From: Sorex araneus
Lineage: Eukaryota; Chordata; Mammalia; Eulipotyphla; Soricidae
Reading direction: 5' to 3'
NCBI RefSeq assembly: GCF_027595985.1
Contig: NC_073302.1
Coordinates: 403,418,003 to 403,482,002, forward strand
DNA length: 64,000 nt
Shown: positions 11,094-22,690 of the stretch, in pieces
Layout of the letters: every line of letters starts with the position of its first letter
Numbering within the stretch: position 1 is the first letter of the stretch
Program-made: the position numbers and the translations under genes
The notes under the pieces: model-generated
The model's input: only the letters and a program-made list of their open reading frames with translations
Databases searched by the model: none
What the model was told of the DNA's origin: nothing

Positions 11094-12461
11094 ATATTGA
11101 AAGAATCGATATTCTACTGTTAGTCCTATAGGCAAGTTCAGCAGGCAAAAATTATAATAATTAATAAAAAAGGAAATATTTACATAAGTCAGGCCATGAT
11201 ATTTGAACTAGTTGGATATAAAGAAGCACAAAGAAAAACTTGAAAGTTATCTATTATTTGAATATCCTCAAGTTCAGTTTTTTTCTCCTTTCATTGTCTT
11301 AATAAATCACACATCAAATACCACTGAGGGGGGAAAATGAAATAAAATAGGCGCTGAATGTCAGGGTGAATAGGGAATTTTAATTGGAGAATAATCTTCC
11401 TTATGGATATGGATGACGCTTGTAAGTAAAGTTATCACTTCCTTTCTCACTCACGTCTCAGTACAAAGTGATAATTGCTTTAAAAGAAAAATAGTTCTGG
11501 ATATACTGATAGGTATCTCCCCCCAAGACTATAAATAGCAAATTTCAACACCTGATGAATCATGCTATTTCTCATCTCACTTAACAAATTCTAATAGGCA
11601 GTTAAAAAATCCCTTACAAGGTATTCATTTATCACAGTATAAAAGCTGGAGATTGAAATTCTGGCCCTGAAAATGGAGCAGAAAGATCAGGAAAGGGAAG
11701 TTGTTTAACTGTCATCACAAATAATTTTCTATTCTTCTGGACCTGACTCAGGATTTTCACCACAAACACCTAGATGTCATTTGTAAGAAAAAGAAATAAA
11801 TCATCAAAAATTTATCAATCTAAATACAAAATAGAAAAATATTGAGCTTCCTAAGTAAACTTGTGAGGATTAAAAATTTTAAAAACTATGTAGGGGGATT
11901 TTACATAAATGATATGAATTATCACAACATTTATGGAATGACCAGAGATAATTGTGGTCCATTATATTACATTCTGACTCCTGAGAGAATACCTCCCAGT
12001 ACAGGAAACAAGTTCTAAAATTCTTCCTGTATGTGATAATATGTCCCACTGAGCCTTATTGTCTATTAACTGCCCTGCTTTCACAAAGTCTACAAATGGA
12101 CATGTATTTTTATTGATTTTTATATACTACACTTCTATTCCAAAGTAGACTTAGGATGGCTTTGGAAGACATATAAAGTTCAACAAGACCTCGAAATGTA
12201 ATGTATGAGCAAACAGGGAAGGGAAAAATGGTTGGAAACATAAATGGAACCAAAAATAAAATGAGAGAAAACAAAATACTACCTTTCTCTTCCTATTCAC
12301 AGACCACATATTTGGGGTGAAACTTTCTAGCAGTGATAGGTAAGAGGAAGACATCAATTAGTCTCTAGCACATCCTTATTAAATAGAAATTACTGTTGAA
12401 TTTTCAGTGTAGCTTAAATTATTTTTATTTGTGATCATGGCTAATAGTAAATCTAACACAT
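11094..12461. other. Unique AT-rich interval
   Basis: No repeat family, ORF with splice context or RNA gene was recognised over 1.4 kb. Confidence 0.5.
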
Positions 12462-12790
12462 AGAGTGCTTGCTATATTTTGAGCATTAGTTTGTATATAT
12501 TACATGCATTAAGTAATTTGATCTGCACAAAACCTGATAAAACCAGTAATACCATAGCCCCTGCTTTTTTGTTTCTTGTTTTGCTTTGTTTTGGCTTGTG
12601 GGCCATACTCAATAATGCTCAGTGCTTATTTCTGGCTTTGTGCCCAGGGATCACTCCAGGTGGGGCTCAAGATGATATGGGGTACCAGGGATTGAACTTT
12701 CAGTCTTTCATGTGCAAGGTAAGTGTCCTATTCACTGTACTATCACCTCTGTTGACCTTGCTTTATAAATTAGGAGAGACTTAGGAAATG
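12462..12790 (+). mobile_element. MIR, interrupted by a SINE
   Basis: AGAGTGCTTGCTATATTTTGAGCA (read in part) and CATTAAGTAATTTGATCTGCAC are MIR-like. The element resumes after the SINE as TTTATAAATTAGGAGAGACTTAGG, the cognate of the MIR 'fraction of gene' core. Confidence 0.65.
12565..12752 (-). mobile_element. SINE type 1 inserted in MIR
   Basis: Poly(T)/G-rich tail side at 12565-12600, body CAGGGATCACTCCAGGTGGG, head end TTCACTGTACTATCACC. Confidence 0.85.
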
Positions 12791-13509
12791 GTGATTATGT
12801 AATATGCCCTAGAAGATGCATCTAATAAGAGAAGTTGGTGTATATATATATTTAGTTAAACAAAGAATAAAAGTTCCATGTGATTATATTTTTTCACCTA
12901 TATGAAAGATTTTAAGTGTAAATAAAGCTACAAACAAAACCTTCTAATAGCTTTGTTTTTATATAAACTGTATTATGTGAAACTACACCTTGTTTGTAAT
13001 ATTAACATAGAGTTGATTACTAAGTTAATTTAAGTTTCACAGGACAGAATTGATGACTTAATTATTCCTCCATTTTCTCTAATTAGACTATTTAGAAATC
13101 TATATAGCCAGTTGTGATACCGTTTGTCATTCTTTTTGTAAGACATCCTCAAAATATCAAGCCTATCTCTGTTATTTTCTTAATACCTGGCAACAATTCT
13201 TGAAGTTCCACCTGGCATCACCTCTAAGGAACTTAGTTGGTGGAACCATGGAGCCATTTCAATGATAAGGTAAAATTCCTCCCAATATGTTTGTATTAAT
13301 TTTTATCTGATGCTATTAAAATTAAAACACAACATTTAAGTTTCCCATGAAATACTTTATAACGTCCTTAATTTTAAAAATAAATTACCCAAGTATTACT
13401 AATTTTCATACCAAAGGATATGTTTCTCATGTGAGGGTACAATATAAAGAAAACAGCATACAATTAAATTAATAATGATTTTTGTCACTTCTATTTTAAT
13501 AAAGGTTGC
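12791..13509. other. Unique AT-rich interval
   Basis: Nothing recognisable apart from a short TATATATATATA near 12842. Confidence 0.5.
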
Positions 13510-13755
13510 TATAGCACTATAGTACTATCCTCCCATTGCTCATCGATTTGCTCAAGCAGGCAACAGTAATGTCTCCGTTGTGAGACTTGTTGTTACTGTT
13601 TTTGGCATATTGGATACGCCATGGGTAGCTTGCCAGGCTTTGCCATGCAGGTGGGATACTCTCGGTAGTTTGACAGCCTCTCCGAGAGGGACAAAGGAAT
13701 CAAACCCAGATTGGCTGCATGCAAAGCGAAGGCCCTACCCGCTGTGCTATCACTC
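13510..13755 (-). mobile_element. SINE type 2 (tRNA head plus element-F-type tail)
   Basis: On plus it starts with the tail ATAGCACTATAGTACTATCC. It continues through GTAATGTCTCCGTTGTGAGAC, shortened here, and GGCATATTGGATACGCCATG to CTCTCCGAGAGGGAC, and ends with the same tRNA-like head as type 1 (CCCTACCCGCTGTGCTATCA). It has no poly(A). Confidence 0.9.
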
Positions 13756-14412
13756 AACATTTTTAAATGTATAATGATGCCATCACATAAATGAAAATAT
13801 CTATGATGATCTGATTTGATCTGAGGGCATATTTTTAACTAGAGTGAAGCCAAATTTGGTGGGGGTGGGGGTGGGGCGGAAATTTCAGGCATTGAATTCA
13901 AGAGATGTAAAATACCAGAATTCGGCAGTCACATGGTGCTAGTGGAATACAGCCCCAGGAACTTCAACATCAAGAAACTTTGAACCCATCAAGCTGTAGA
14001 GCTGAATAAAATATTGAACCTGACTACAAATATTCTATTTCTATTTGCATATGAACTTAAAGAAGATTTCTTGGAAGCAAACTATTGCAAAAATGTATGT
14101 TCATTTCATATCCCTGTGTTTGGAAACTGGCAACATCTTCATCTAAAGATGTAGCACATGGTTAATTTTTCCATGTGCTTCATCTTTCGAAGTGTTAACA
14201 GTTAGGACCTCTCTCACAGATTTGATAGTAAAATTATGTCCTCTAACAATAGTCCAGAATGGGTTGGGTAGTAAGGTTGACTGATTTAGCTGCTCAAGAC
14301 ATTCAGGATCCATGTTCTTTCCATGTCACTCTTTTGCTTCCAGTGTGAACTTGCTCCTACAATAGGTTTCTTAGTGATCAGAGCATGGTTTCCAATAGCA
14401 ATAAAAGTACAT
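13756..14412. other. Unique interval with a G-rich patch
   Basis: A GGGGGTGGGGGTGGGG patch lies at 13859-13875. The rest shows no recognised repeat. The 14403-14412 decamer is the target duplication of the next SINE. Confidence 0.5.
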
Positions 14413-14597
14413 AAGCATTGGGCTGAGAGATAGTACAGCAGGTAGGATGTTTACCTCCTTACATGCAGCAGACTCGGATTCAATTACCAGGACTCCAAAA
14501 TAATCCTCTGAGCTCCACCTAAAGTGATCCCTGAACACAGAGCCAAGAGTAAGCCATGAGCACTGCTGGGTGTAGCCCCCCAAAAACAAACTGTCAA
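14413..14597 (+). mobile_element. SINE type 1 with target duplication
   Basis: Head GGGCTGAGAGATAGTACAGC to tail CCCCAAAAACAAACTGTC, flanked by AAAAGTACAT (14403-14412 and 14598-14607). Confidence 0.9.
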
Positions 14598-14607
14598 AAA
14601 AGTACAT

Positions 14608-15855
14608 GAGAGCAAAAGAGATGTGAAGGTATCACCCCAGCAGGCAAGTGGTAAAAATAACTATGATGATAAGACGCAATATAATTCCTCCCTTTCCATT
14701 TGATTGGTTCAATATAGGTCCCATTACCAAGAAAATGTAATGACCTGATGTTTAAACCAGATTATTTAACCAACGCAGGTAAATGTCTCATGATGCTTCA
14801 GACTGAAGCCTACCCAGGGACTACAGCTATAGGCACCTTTCCCTAATCCTAGGGTCTGCATTTGGACGGTGCCTACATAAAACCAGAGCTCTACTGTGAA
14901 AGGACAGTGGGGATAGTATACACAGGAGACAATCAACAGATATCTTGGCAATAAAACCTTTTCCTAAGATTGTTAAGGCAGAATATTTTATACCTTGCAC
15001 TGATATAGCTGAGGGCACTTGCAATCAGTAAATTATTGTAGGTACCTTCCATCAATTGAAATCGCAGTTGCTCAGAGCCATATACACAGAAATAATTATT
15101 TTATCCCTACCCCTACCCCACTATTTTTATTGTTCAGTATATCGTTTATTTATAGGGTCTTTCTCTGCCTTGACTTTACTCCCAAAATGATCTGAGTAAG
15201 CAAGAACAGTTCAAGCATTTGATGGGCAGATCTTTTCCACTAACAGTTCTGGCTGTTAAGGACTATAGAATGGATGAACAGGGACAAGACGCATCCATAT
15301 CTTTACTCCATGTTCTATGTATTTATTTCATATAAAAATCAAGTTTGATATTAACTCAATAGAAAGAGAGGCTAGTAAATGTAATTATCTTGGATTTAAT
15401 CAGGAGACCTCTAGATTGAGTTAGAGCCGGACTTGAAGATAAATAAAAGGACAAGATAGAGAGCAAAGGTATACCAGATAAGCCAGACTCCAGTGGTCAA
15501 AGAAAGAAGGCTAATCAGAACCGTGACTGTGTGGGAAGACAGGAGAGAAGGGAAGAACAGATGAGAGGACTACGGAACTAGTCCACTGATAACTTGGGCT
15601 TGAGTCTCAATTGCTGCAAAATAAAATACATAAAAAGTAAGTAATGAAGTCACATCTTTTAGTGTCTAAGATAGTTTTTACCAACCAGGACTACATAACT
15701 CCCTCCAATGGGTACCAGAATATTCCAAGGGGGCCACAGGTAAAAAATAGCATAAGTAGGGACTATAGTATGAGATCAGGGGGCCAACTGGTATGACAGG
15801 GAATTCACAGAAAGGAAACAAAGGTAGAAGGAAAAAAGTTAGAAACAGTAATACA
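14608..15855. other. Unique interval
   Basis: No repeat or gene was recognised. Two overlapping short minus-strand ORFs near 14766-15024 have no supporting signals. Confidence 0.5.
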
Positions 15856-15990
15856 AGATTTGCCAGATATTGTTTTGAGTACTAAACAAATTACCTTTAT
15901 TTTATTCTCGCAAGAACCCAGTAAAGCGAGTTTTATCATTAGAATCCATTTTTCTATAGATGACAAAACAAAGCTAACAAGTAGCAGAAA
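15856..15990 (+). mobile_element. MIR
   Basis: CCAGATATTGTTTTGAGTAC, TTATTCTCGCAAGAACCCAG and GATGACAAAACAAAGCTAAC follow the MIR consensus order (abundance core, lower-case count region, 'cccattttacagatgagg' cognate). Confidence 0.75.
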
Positions 15991-17226
15991 AATTTTATTT
16001 CAGTGTGTTTATTCTAAATCCTGAAAGTATTTCCACTGCCTAATGATGTCACCTATTGAAGAACAAAATATAATAATCCTGGCATTCAAAAGTGACCAAA
16101 GGCTATTGGAAAATGGTCTGAAAGAGGGTGCTCCAATAATGTTACTGAAATGAATGTGTGAACTACACATATTCAAAATAAATAAATGAAAGCTGGGGAT
16201 TGTAGGATAACATTGGTTTGTCCTTTCTGCCTTGCCACAGGGAGCTTAGGTTTATTGGGTTATTCCCACCACAGTGCTCCCATTCCTCTGTGTTTATTTG
16301 TAACCTATTTCTTTGTTCTCTGTTAACTTATAAATATTATTTTTCTCTTCTCCTTAAGTTCTTTGAATAGTTAATTCAGAGCTATGTCCTTTTTGCACAG
16401 ACACAGGAAGATAATGCTATGCTTTTGTAACTTGGGAGTTAGTTGACTTTGAATGATATTCACTCCTAGGCATCTGTTCTCTCAATTTAGGCCTCAGTTG
16501 CCCTTACTTCCTAGCACCCCAAAAGTAGGGTACCAACAAGGGACTGGATGGACCCAGGGCAAGCTATGAGCTAAACCCTAGCACCGAAATGGGCCTTGTC
16601 AAAGCGCTATAATACTAAATTATAAATTAAGAGCATGGTCATGAACAAATTCTGTCATGATCCGAAAAGTGACATCTAGATTAGGACCCTGCTAGGGTTA
16701 AGAAAAGTTAATCTGTCTGAGCACGGTAGACTGAGATCTATAGCAAGATGTCCCCAGTAGAGCCACCCTACAAGCTCAATGTATCTCTTATTGTGTCCAT
16801 ACAAAATAACTAATATTAAGAAGTAGAATTAAGATGTTAATTAAGTTATTGGACTAAGAAGAGGAGAAAAACCCATAGGTGGTATTTCCCTCCCTTGAGT
16901 CTGATTGGCAATCAGGAAGGGCTTTTGATATGTTGATTGTGCTACTGGATGGGGTGTGGTGTCTACCCCCAACTTAGGGTGTTGGTGAGAGATGGGGGAG
17001 AGACCAGGACAGCAAGATGGATAGTGGAGAGACCAGCAAGGGGGACAGAGGGAGAAGTGTGTAGGGGAAAAATGCAGGAGCAGGCATGTGGAGAGACAAG
17101 AGACGCGGCTGTGAGAGGGAAAGAGGAGAGATGAGTGGGAGAGACAGGAGGAGACAGGAATGAGGGGCAGTGTGAGACTAGAATGAGGAGCTTAGTGAGA
17201 CTGGAACAGTTGTCTGGGGAGAATGG

Positions 17227-17232
17227 AATAAA
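17227..17232 (+). promoter_or_regulatory. Polyadenylation signal AATAAA in the LTR
   Basis: It sits about 210 bases before the LTR end, consistent with the R region of a long LTR. Confidence 0.6.
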
Positions 17233-17337
17233 TGGCAATTGATCATCAACCAGTCTGGTGGCCTCTTTTCCTCCCTCGTCTGCCCATGCCATTGACCACC
17301 CTGGGTGGGTGAGTGGCTAGTCCACCGAACGGAGGCG

Positions 17338-17340
<3 letters not shown>

Positions 17341-17404
<64 letters not shown>
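17341..17404. repeat. (AG)32 microsatellite inside the LTR
   Basis: An uninterrupted dinucleotide run of 64 bases, preceded by GGAGGCGGCG. Its perfection implies recent expansion. Confidence 0.95.
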
Positions 17405-17406
<2 letters not shown>

Positions 17407-17742
17407 GTGTGGGGTTCCCTAGCCACCTGGAGATTACACAGGGGATGGCGTGGGATGCTAGCTCCTTGAAATGCTTACTAATAGGGATCTAGATGAGATA
17501 TGATATAGGTTAATCACAACCAAATTAGGGTTCTAAAGAAAATCCAGGTTCCAATCTTGGTTAATTGGTTAAATTATTATATACTTTCAACAAAAACATA
17601 GAAGATAAAATGTCAGAAGTTGATGATCATTGCCATCAAGAATAGTGTTTACCACTTGTAATATGCTTTAATTTGGAAAACACTCTTTTCATTTTATAGG
17701 TTAAGATATAAGGGAAATCTTTTTTAAAAAGTTATTTGCAGG

Positions 17743-17915
17743 GACTGGAGCGATAGCACAGCGGGTAGGGCATTTGCCTTGCACGCGGTCGAACTGAGTT
17801 CGATTCCCAGCATCCCATATGGTCCCCTGAGCACCGCCAGGGGTGACTCCTGAGTGCAGAGGCAGGAGTAACCCTTGTGCACTGCCAGGTGTGACCCAAA
17901 AAGCAAAAAAAAAAA
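17743..17915 (+). mobile_element. SINE type 1, young, inserted at the head of an older SINE
   Basis: Near consensus (GGAGCGATAGCACAGCGGGT). The target duplication TTATTTGCAGG is at 17732-17742 and 17916-17926. Confidence 0.95.
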
Positions 17916-17926
17916 TTATTTGCAGG

Positions 17927-18090
17927 CCAAAGGAACACTAAGGTGCGTAAAGCACTCACCTTGCATGTGATCAACCATGGCTTGATTCCACATATGGTCC
18001 TCTGAGCACCCCCAGGAGTGATCTCTAAGCACAGAGCCAGAAGTAACCCCTGAGAACCACCAATTACAGTCCCAAACCCCACAAAACAAA
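17927..18090 (+). mobile_element. SINE type 1, old
   Basis: CACTCACCTTGCATGTGATC, CATATGGTCCTCTGAGCACC and an AAAC tail identify it. The young SINE above landed at its 5' edge. Confidence 0.8.
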
Positions 18091-18539
18091 ATTAAATTTA
18101 AAAAATTTTAATTGAATTGATCCTATTCTAAGGTTTAGGGGAGAAATTCCCAGACTTATTCGGCAGTGCCCTCTATTCAAAAGAACAAAGAATCACCTTG
18201 TACCCCCTCCCGTCTGGAACTTTACTTTCTTTAAAAGTAGAGTTTTAAAGAACTCTAAAAAACAAACAGAAATTGGCCCTGATTGCACCCAAGGCGACTA
18301 CACCCCCCATCCCCACCCCCAGTCAGTCCAGCACTTCCCCAGGGACTATATCGTCTATTTTAGACACACTGGTCTAGTGCCTAAACAAATCAGAGTGTTT
18401 AAAGTCATTTAGAGAAAATGAATCAGAAGGTAAATAGCCACATATAATATAATTCACAACAGAACAGTTCCAAGTCACATTCTAACATCCCATCTTACTT
18501 TAATTGCATATGTCATAACTTAGATTGTTTTAAGGTCTT

Positions 18540-18960
18540 TTTTCTTAAATAGGGAGTCAAGACCTACTATTTACTTCTTAAGAACATTTTTTTTAGTGTT
18601 TTAAGAGATGCATGATGAGTGCTAATCGAATGACAGCCTGTTCATTAATGAAAATTTAACATTTTGTATTGGTGGAAATGTTAAATGGTGAAAAGAAAAA
18701 TGCTCCAGGCTCCTCTGCCTTTTTGCTATCCGACTTTAAACCAGCTCTCTAATTCTGAGTGGCACGAGTGACATCTTATTAAACAGCATTGCTGTGAAGA
18801 CAGACATGGCACTGTGTGCAAAACCATATGACTATTATTTATTTTACTAAAAACATTCACTTACAGCCATGTAAATATTTTAGACAGACTGCTCTCTTAG
18901 CCACACCTAGAAGGCAAAGCTTGATAATTTACTCAGAGGATTTGATAGTAAGTAAAAATT
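18540..18960. other. Candidate conserved non-coding element
   Basis: This stretch has balanced composition, no repeat match, and many homeodomain-type TAAT cores, as in GTGCTAATCGAATGACAGCC and TTCATTAATGAAAATTTAAC near 18621-18660. Further motifs lie near 18780-18940. The style is that of deeply conserved regulatory DNA, but conservation cannot be tested here. Confidence 0.35.
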
Positions 18961-19350
18961 TTACTCTCCTAACATAGTCTATAATACAACTAACTTATAA
19001 ATCCAGACCAGCAATCCTCAAAAGATTCCTTCTTTCCAAGGAAATAAAGTTTAATAGGAATTTTTTAATGGGGGGAGGGCTAAGAAATGAATGCACACTT
19101 TCTAGAATCTCAGAGGGTTTTCTGCCCTTTGACATTCCCTTGAGCAAAGAAGCTGACTGCTTCTTTAGATCTTTGCAGCTCATACAGTCTGTATAATTCA
19201 AATCAATGATCATATAACGCCCAGAGGATTTATGAAGCTCTGGGACTAAAAACAAATGTCAATGTTAAGAGCATAGAAGAAACAAACAAACAAAAGAGCT
19301 CCAGTGGGGGAAGAGCTAGAGGACAGGAGGAAGAATAATGAGGTTGGTAA
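18961..19350. other. Unique interval
   Basis: No repeat was recognised. An 86-residue minus-strand ORF at 18995-19255 has no homologue I recognise and no splice or promoter support. Confidence 0.4.
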
Positions 19351-19594
19351 TAGCACTGTATAGCATTGTTGTCCTGTTCATGGATTTGCTCGAGCAGACA
19401 CCAATAACATCTCCATTGTGAGAATTGTTGTTACTGTTTTTGGCATATCGAATACACCACAGGTGTCTTGCCAGTATCCCGTGTGGGCAAGATACTCTCA
19501 GTAGCTTGCCGGGCTCTCCAAGAGGAATGGAGGAATTGGACCCGGGTCGGCCGCATGCAAGGCAAAAGCCCTACCCACTCTGCTATCGCTCCAG
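19351..19594 (-). mobile_element. SINE type 2
   Basis: Tail TAGCACTGTATAGCATTG on plus, core GGCATATCGAATACACCACA, then CTCTCCAAGAGGAATGG and the tRNA-like head (CCCTACCCACTCTGCTATCG). There is no poly(A). Confidence 0.9.
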
Positions 19595-20373
19595 TGAGTA
19601 TAGGCAGGCAATAGATAATTCTACTACACACATAGCAGTTGAACTTATAATAGCATTTACATTGTATTTTCTCCAAACGAGGCCATCGATGAGGCCATTG
19701 TGGCTTCCTTATTAACCGTAAACCAATAGGGAATGCCCAAACAATATCAAATGAGTTGGACATCTTTTCTCACTGGTTTGTTTATATGAAGATCTGTGAG
19801 CCAATATCCGTACAGCCATATAGTTTGAGTGCCTTCTCTCCCAAAGCTCTCCGACACATTCAAGGGCTTCATATAGCCTTTGTTCTCTCTAGGAAGAAGA
19901 GATCTCAACCTACCTCTTTCTACTTAAAATACTGACATCAGTGTAGAGAGAGGAGGAGGTATCAGGAGGATGGAGAAAGAGAGTAGCAGCTGCATGACAC
20001 TAATAAGAAACACTCATTTTCAATTTTGAGTCATTAATAATTCAATGTTAAGGTCGTTAATAATTATGTATTTTTAAATCTTGGCTTGAAGGAGGGCAGG
20101 GGGAACAGCAAAAATCAAAAAGAGCATTTGCTCCAGGACGAATTCTAAATCCTTTAACCCTCAGACACAAAGCTTCTTCAAACACAAACTTCTTCAACCC
20201 TCCATTACCTTCAAAGCAAGAAAAGACATCCTTCCCCCATTTTTTAAAGTATTATCTAAAAGATCTTGGAAACAAACAAACAAAAATACGTCAAAGGTTA
20301 ACCTGTTTGCAGGTCATTCCACAAATTTTCACTCAATCCCCATCAGAACACAGTCAGTCCCCCACCTCCTGGC
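19595..20373. other. Unique interval
   Basis: No repeat or gene was recognised. The interval ends at the A/AAAG run. Confidence 0.45.
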
Positions 20374-20407
20374 AAAAAAAAAAAAAAGAAAGAAAGAAAG
20401 AAAGAAA
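20374..20407. repeat. A-run grading into (AAAG)n
   Basis: Fourteen A followed by five GAAA units. It may be the tail of a decayed retroposon, but no body is visible on its left. Confidence 0.85.
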
Positions 20408-20419
20408 ATGTGGGGAGAA

Positions 20420-20640
20420 GGACTGGAGAGATAGTATAGGATAAATTAAGGCACATACCTTGGATAGGACTAACCCTACTTCCATCCCAGACACCACATG
20501 GTTTCCTGGGCATCTCTGGGTGTGGCCCCGGAGCCCCAGAGTGCCACCAGGATGGTGCAGGAAATCACCGAGCTTGCAGAGCCTGAGCAGCAGCTTGGGT
20601 CCCCACAATGAACTTCGGTCTGGTTGGCAGAAATTCATCA
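20420..20640 (+). mobile_element. SINE type 3 (long body), partly decayed
   Basis: Head GACTGGAGAGATAGTATAGG, body CACCACATGGTTTCCTGGGC, then GTGTGGCCCCGGAGCCCCAG. The last segment is characteristic of the longer SINE form in this window. Confidence 0.6.
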
Positions 20641-20856
20641 TGGAGGCCAGGGCCTCCTGAACTTAGAAGCAATCCATTCCCCACAACACAGGAAGTGTTA
20701 GGAAACTTTGACAGTCATGGTTCCCCAAATTGGTAGCTTTTCTATCGTTTTCAATGAAATGGGTAACAAATTAAACTAGGTATTACAACAATTAAATACA
20801 ATGCAAGTGAAATGATCCTAGCGTTAATAAGTTCTGATAACCCACTACCATTGGAC

Positions 20857-21104
20857 CAGCTGGAGCGATAGCACAGCGGGTAGGGCATTTGCCTTGCACA
20901 CGGGCGATCTGGGTTCAATTCCTCCATCCCTCTCGGAGAGCCGGGCAAGCTACTGAAAGTTTCCCGTCCGCATGACAGAGCCTGGCAAGTTACCCATGGC
21001 GTATTCGATATGCCAAAAATTGTAACAACAAGTCTCACAATGGAGACGTTACTGGTGACCGCTCGAGCAAATCGATGAACACCGGGATGACAGTGCTACA
21101 GTGC
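20857..21104 (+). mobile_element. SINE type 2
   Basis: tRNA-like head GCTGGAGCGATAGCACAGCG, then CCTCTCGGAGAGCCGGGCAA, GGCGTATTCGATATGCCAAA, GGAGACGTTACTGGTGACCG, and the non-poly(A) end GATGACAGTGCTACAGTG. It is close to consensus. Confidence 0.93.
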
Positions 21105-21138
21105 ATGTGAAATGAAGGAATATTCTCTGCATAACTTC

Positions 21139-21303
21139 CATTTTGTTGTTTGTGTTCATTTTGGCATAACCACCAATGGTGCACAGGGCTTACTCCTAGC
21201 TCTGTACTCAGGAATCACTCCTGGAGAGGATTGGGGAACCATACAGGGTGTCTGAGATTGCATTCAAGCCAAGCACTACACATGCTGTACTATCTCTCCA
21301 GCC
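21139..21303 (-). mobile_element. SINE type 1
   Basis: GTGCACAGGGCTTACTCCTA and GAATCACTCCTGGAGAGGAT on plus, ending at TGCTGTACTATCTCTCCAGC. Confidence 0.85.
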
Positions 21304-21554
21304 TGTTCTCTGCCGTTTTAAAGGTTTTACTGAAGGGTTCCTCCAATAACCTTCCCACGTGTACTAACTCCCCACTCAGATCCATGGGAAAGGAAATACA
21401 GAAGCTGTTCGAAGTCCTGAAATCAAAGAATTGTTAGAATCCAATGCTTCCAGTTATTGATCATATTCAATGTCATTCAAACATTTCATGGCTCAGCTTC
21501 CTCACTTTAAAGAGATAATATCAAATAATAATAACACCTCAAGAATTGTTGAGA

Positions 21555-21782
21555 CACAATGCCCAGAATGGGGGGGGGTGGAGAAAAGTGCCTGCCATAG
21601 AGGCGGGGGGCGGGGGGGGGAGACTGATTGGAGGAAACCTGGGAATACTGGTGCTGGGAAATGGGCACTGGTGAAGGGATAGGTGTTGGAATACTGTATG
21701 ACTGAAATCCAATCATGAACAACTTTGTGATGGTCTCTCTCACAGTAATTCAATAAAAAAAGTTAAAAAATAAAAATAAAAA
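21555..21782 (+). mobile_element. L1 3' UTR end, 228 bp, severely 5'-truncated
   Basis: A G-rich tract (21570-21620) is followed by GGGCACTGGTGAAGGGATAG, the L1 terminus and an A-rich tail. It is flanked by AAGAATTGTTGAGA (21541-21554 and 21783-21796). Confidence 0.92.
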
Positions 21783-21849
21783 AAGAATTGTTGAGAACTG
21801 TTAAGTTCATATCCAACATATAAAGTTCTGTAAATAAGAAATTAATATT

Positions 21850-22113
21850 TAGCACTGTAGCACTGTTGTCTCGTTGTTTATCGATTTGCTCCAGCGGGCA
21901 CCAGTAATGTCTCCATTGTGAGACTTGTTACAGTTTTTGGCATATTGAATATGCCACAGGTGGCTTGCCAGACTCTGCCATGCGGGCGGGCAGAATCCTC
22001 TCAATAGCTTGCTGGGCTCTACAAGAGGGACAGAGGAATTGAACCCAGGTCAGCCGCATGCAAGGCTAATGCCCTACCAAATGCCCTACCTGCTGTGCTA
22101 TTGCTCCTAGCCC
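21850..22113 (-). mobile_element. SINE type 2 with a small duplication in the head
   Basis: Tail TAGCACTGTAGCACTGTTG, core GGCATATTGAATATGCCACA, head with the phrase ATGCCCTACC repeated (22069-22090), which lengthens it by about 14 bases. Confidence 0.9.
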
Positions 22114-22690
22114 ATGAGAAAGATGTGAAGTGGGGTCACCAGGATCCATGGTGACTTGGTTCCATCATGACAAGGGAACAGAGGCAAGACCAAGGAAAGA
22201 TGCAGTACTGCCATTTCTGAGAAGGGCAGAGAGGACTCTGCTCGCAGCTCTATCTCTCACAACGGATCTTTATAACAGCAATATATTAAGTTTAAGCATT
22301 TTGCTTTTAACTTTTAAAGCTCTTGAAGGACTGCTTCCAAGTGAGCTGTAGAACTCTGGGCCAACCCTTGCCTTCGGGGGGTTTGAAGGAACTGAGCTTT
22401 GTGCTATCAGGTTTAGCTCCACATTAAAGAGATCACACATCTCTTTCCTCCTGCAGCCCCCAGGCAGAGAGGATCAGCTCTCTTTTTAAAAAGCTCATTT
22501 CTCAGGGCCCCTTGGCACTCAGATTCATTTTCTATTTAAGTTTCATAGTTATTCTTTCTTTCTTGTTTTTGAGTTTTGGGGGGAGGTGGTGGTATAAATT
22601 TTTGTCTACATTTGTCTTTTTTTTTAAATACTTTGCTTTTGTTCCCCTTTTTAGAACATTGTTTTCTGAGAGTGCACTTTGGATTAGAAC
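22114..22690. other. Unique interval
   Basis: No repeat was recognised. A T-rich patch lies at 22555-22640. Confidence 0.45.

Larger units (their letters stand above)
16201..17440 (+). mobile_element. Solitary LTR of an endogenous retrovirus, probably class II (ERVK/beta-like)
   Basis: The interval starts with TGTA and ends with TACA, a 4-bp terminal inverted repeat of the TG...CA type. It is flanked by the direct repeat GGGGAT (16195-16200 and 17441-17446). Six-bp target duplications are typical of class II endogenous retroviruses. A reversed CCAAT box (ATTGG) sits at 16904-16908 and an AATAAA at 17227-17232, so the orientation is plus. U3 would take up most of the roughly 1.24 kb. A perfect (AG)32 lies in the presumed U5 at 17341-17404. 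No internal gag, pol or env sequence is adjacent, which fits LTR-LTR recombination to a solo LTR. The family itself is not recognised. Confidence 0.75.

Noticed and set aside
16937..17134. A viral accessory protein inside the long LTR, by analogy to betaretroviruses with coding LTRs
   Set aside because: The only ORFs are short, low-complexity translations of GA-rich sequence with no family likeness.
17178..17426. ORF encoding a Ser-Leu repeat
   Set aside because: It is translation of the (AG)n run in the LTR.
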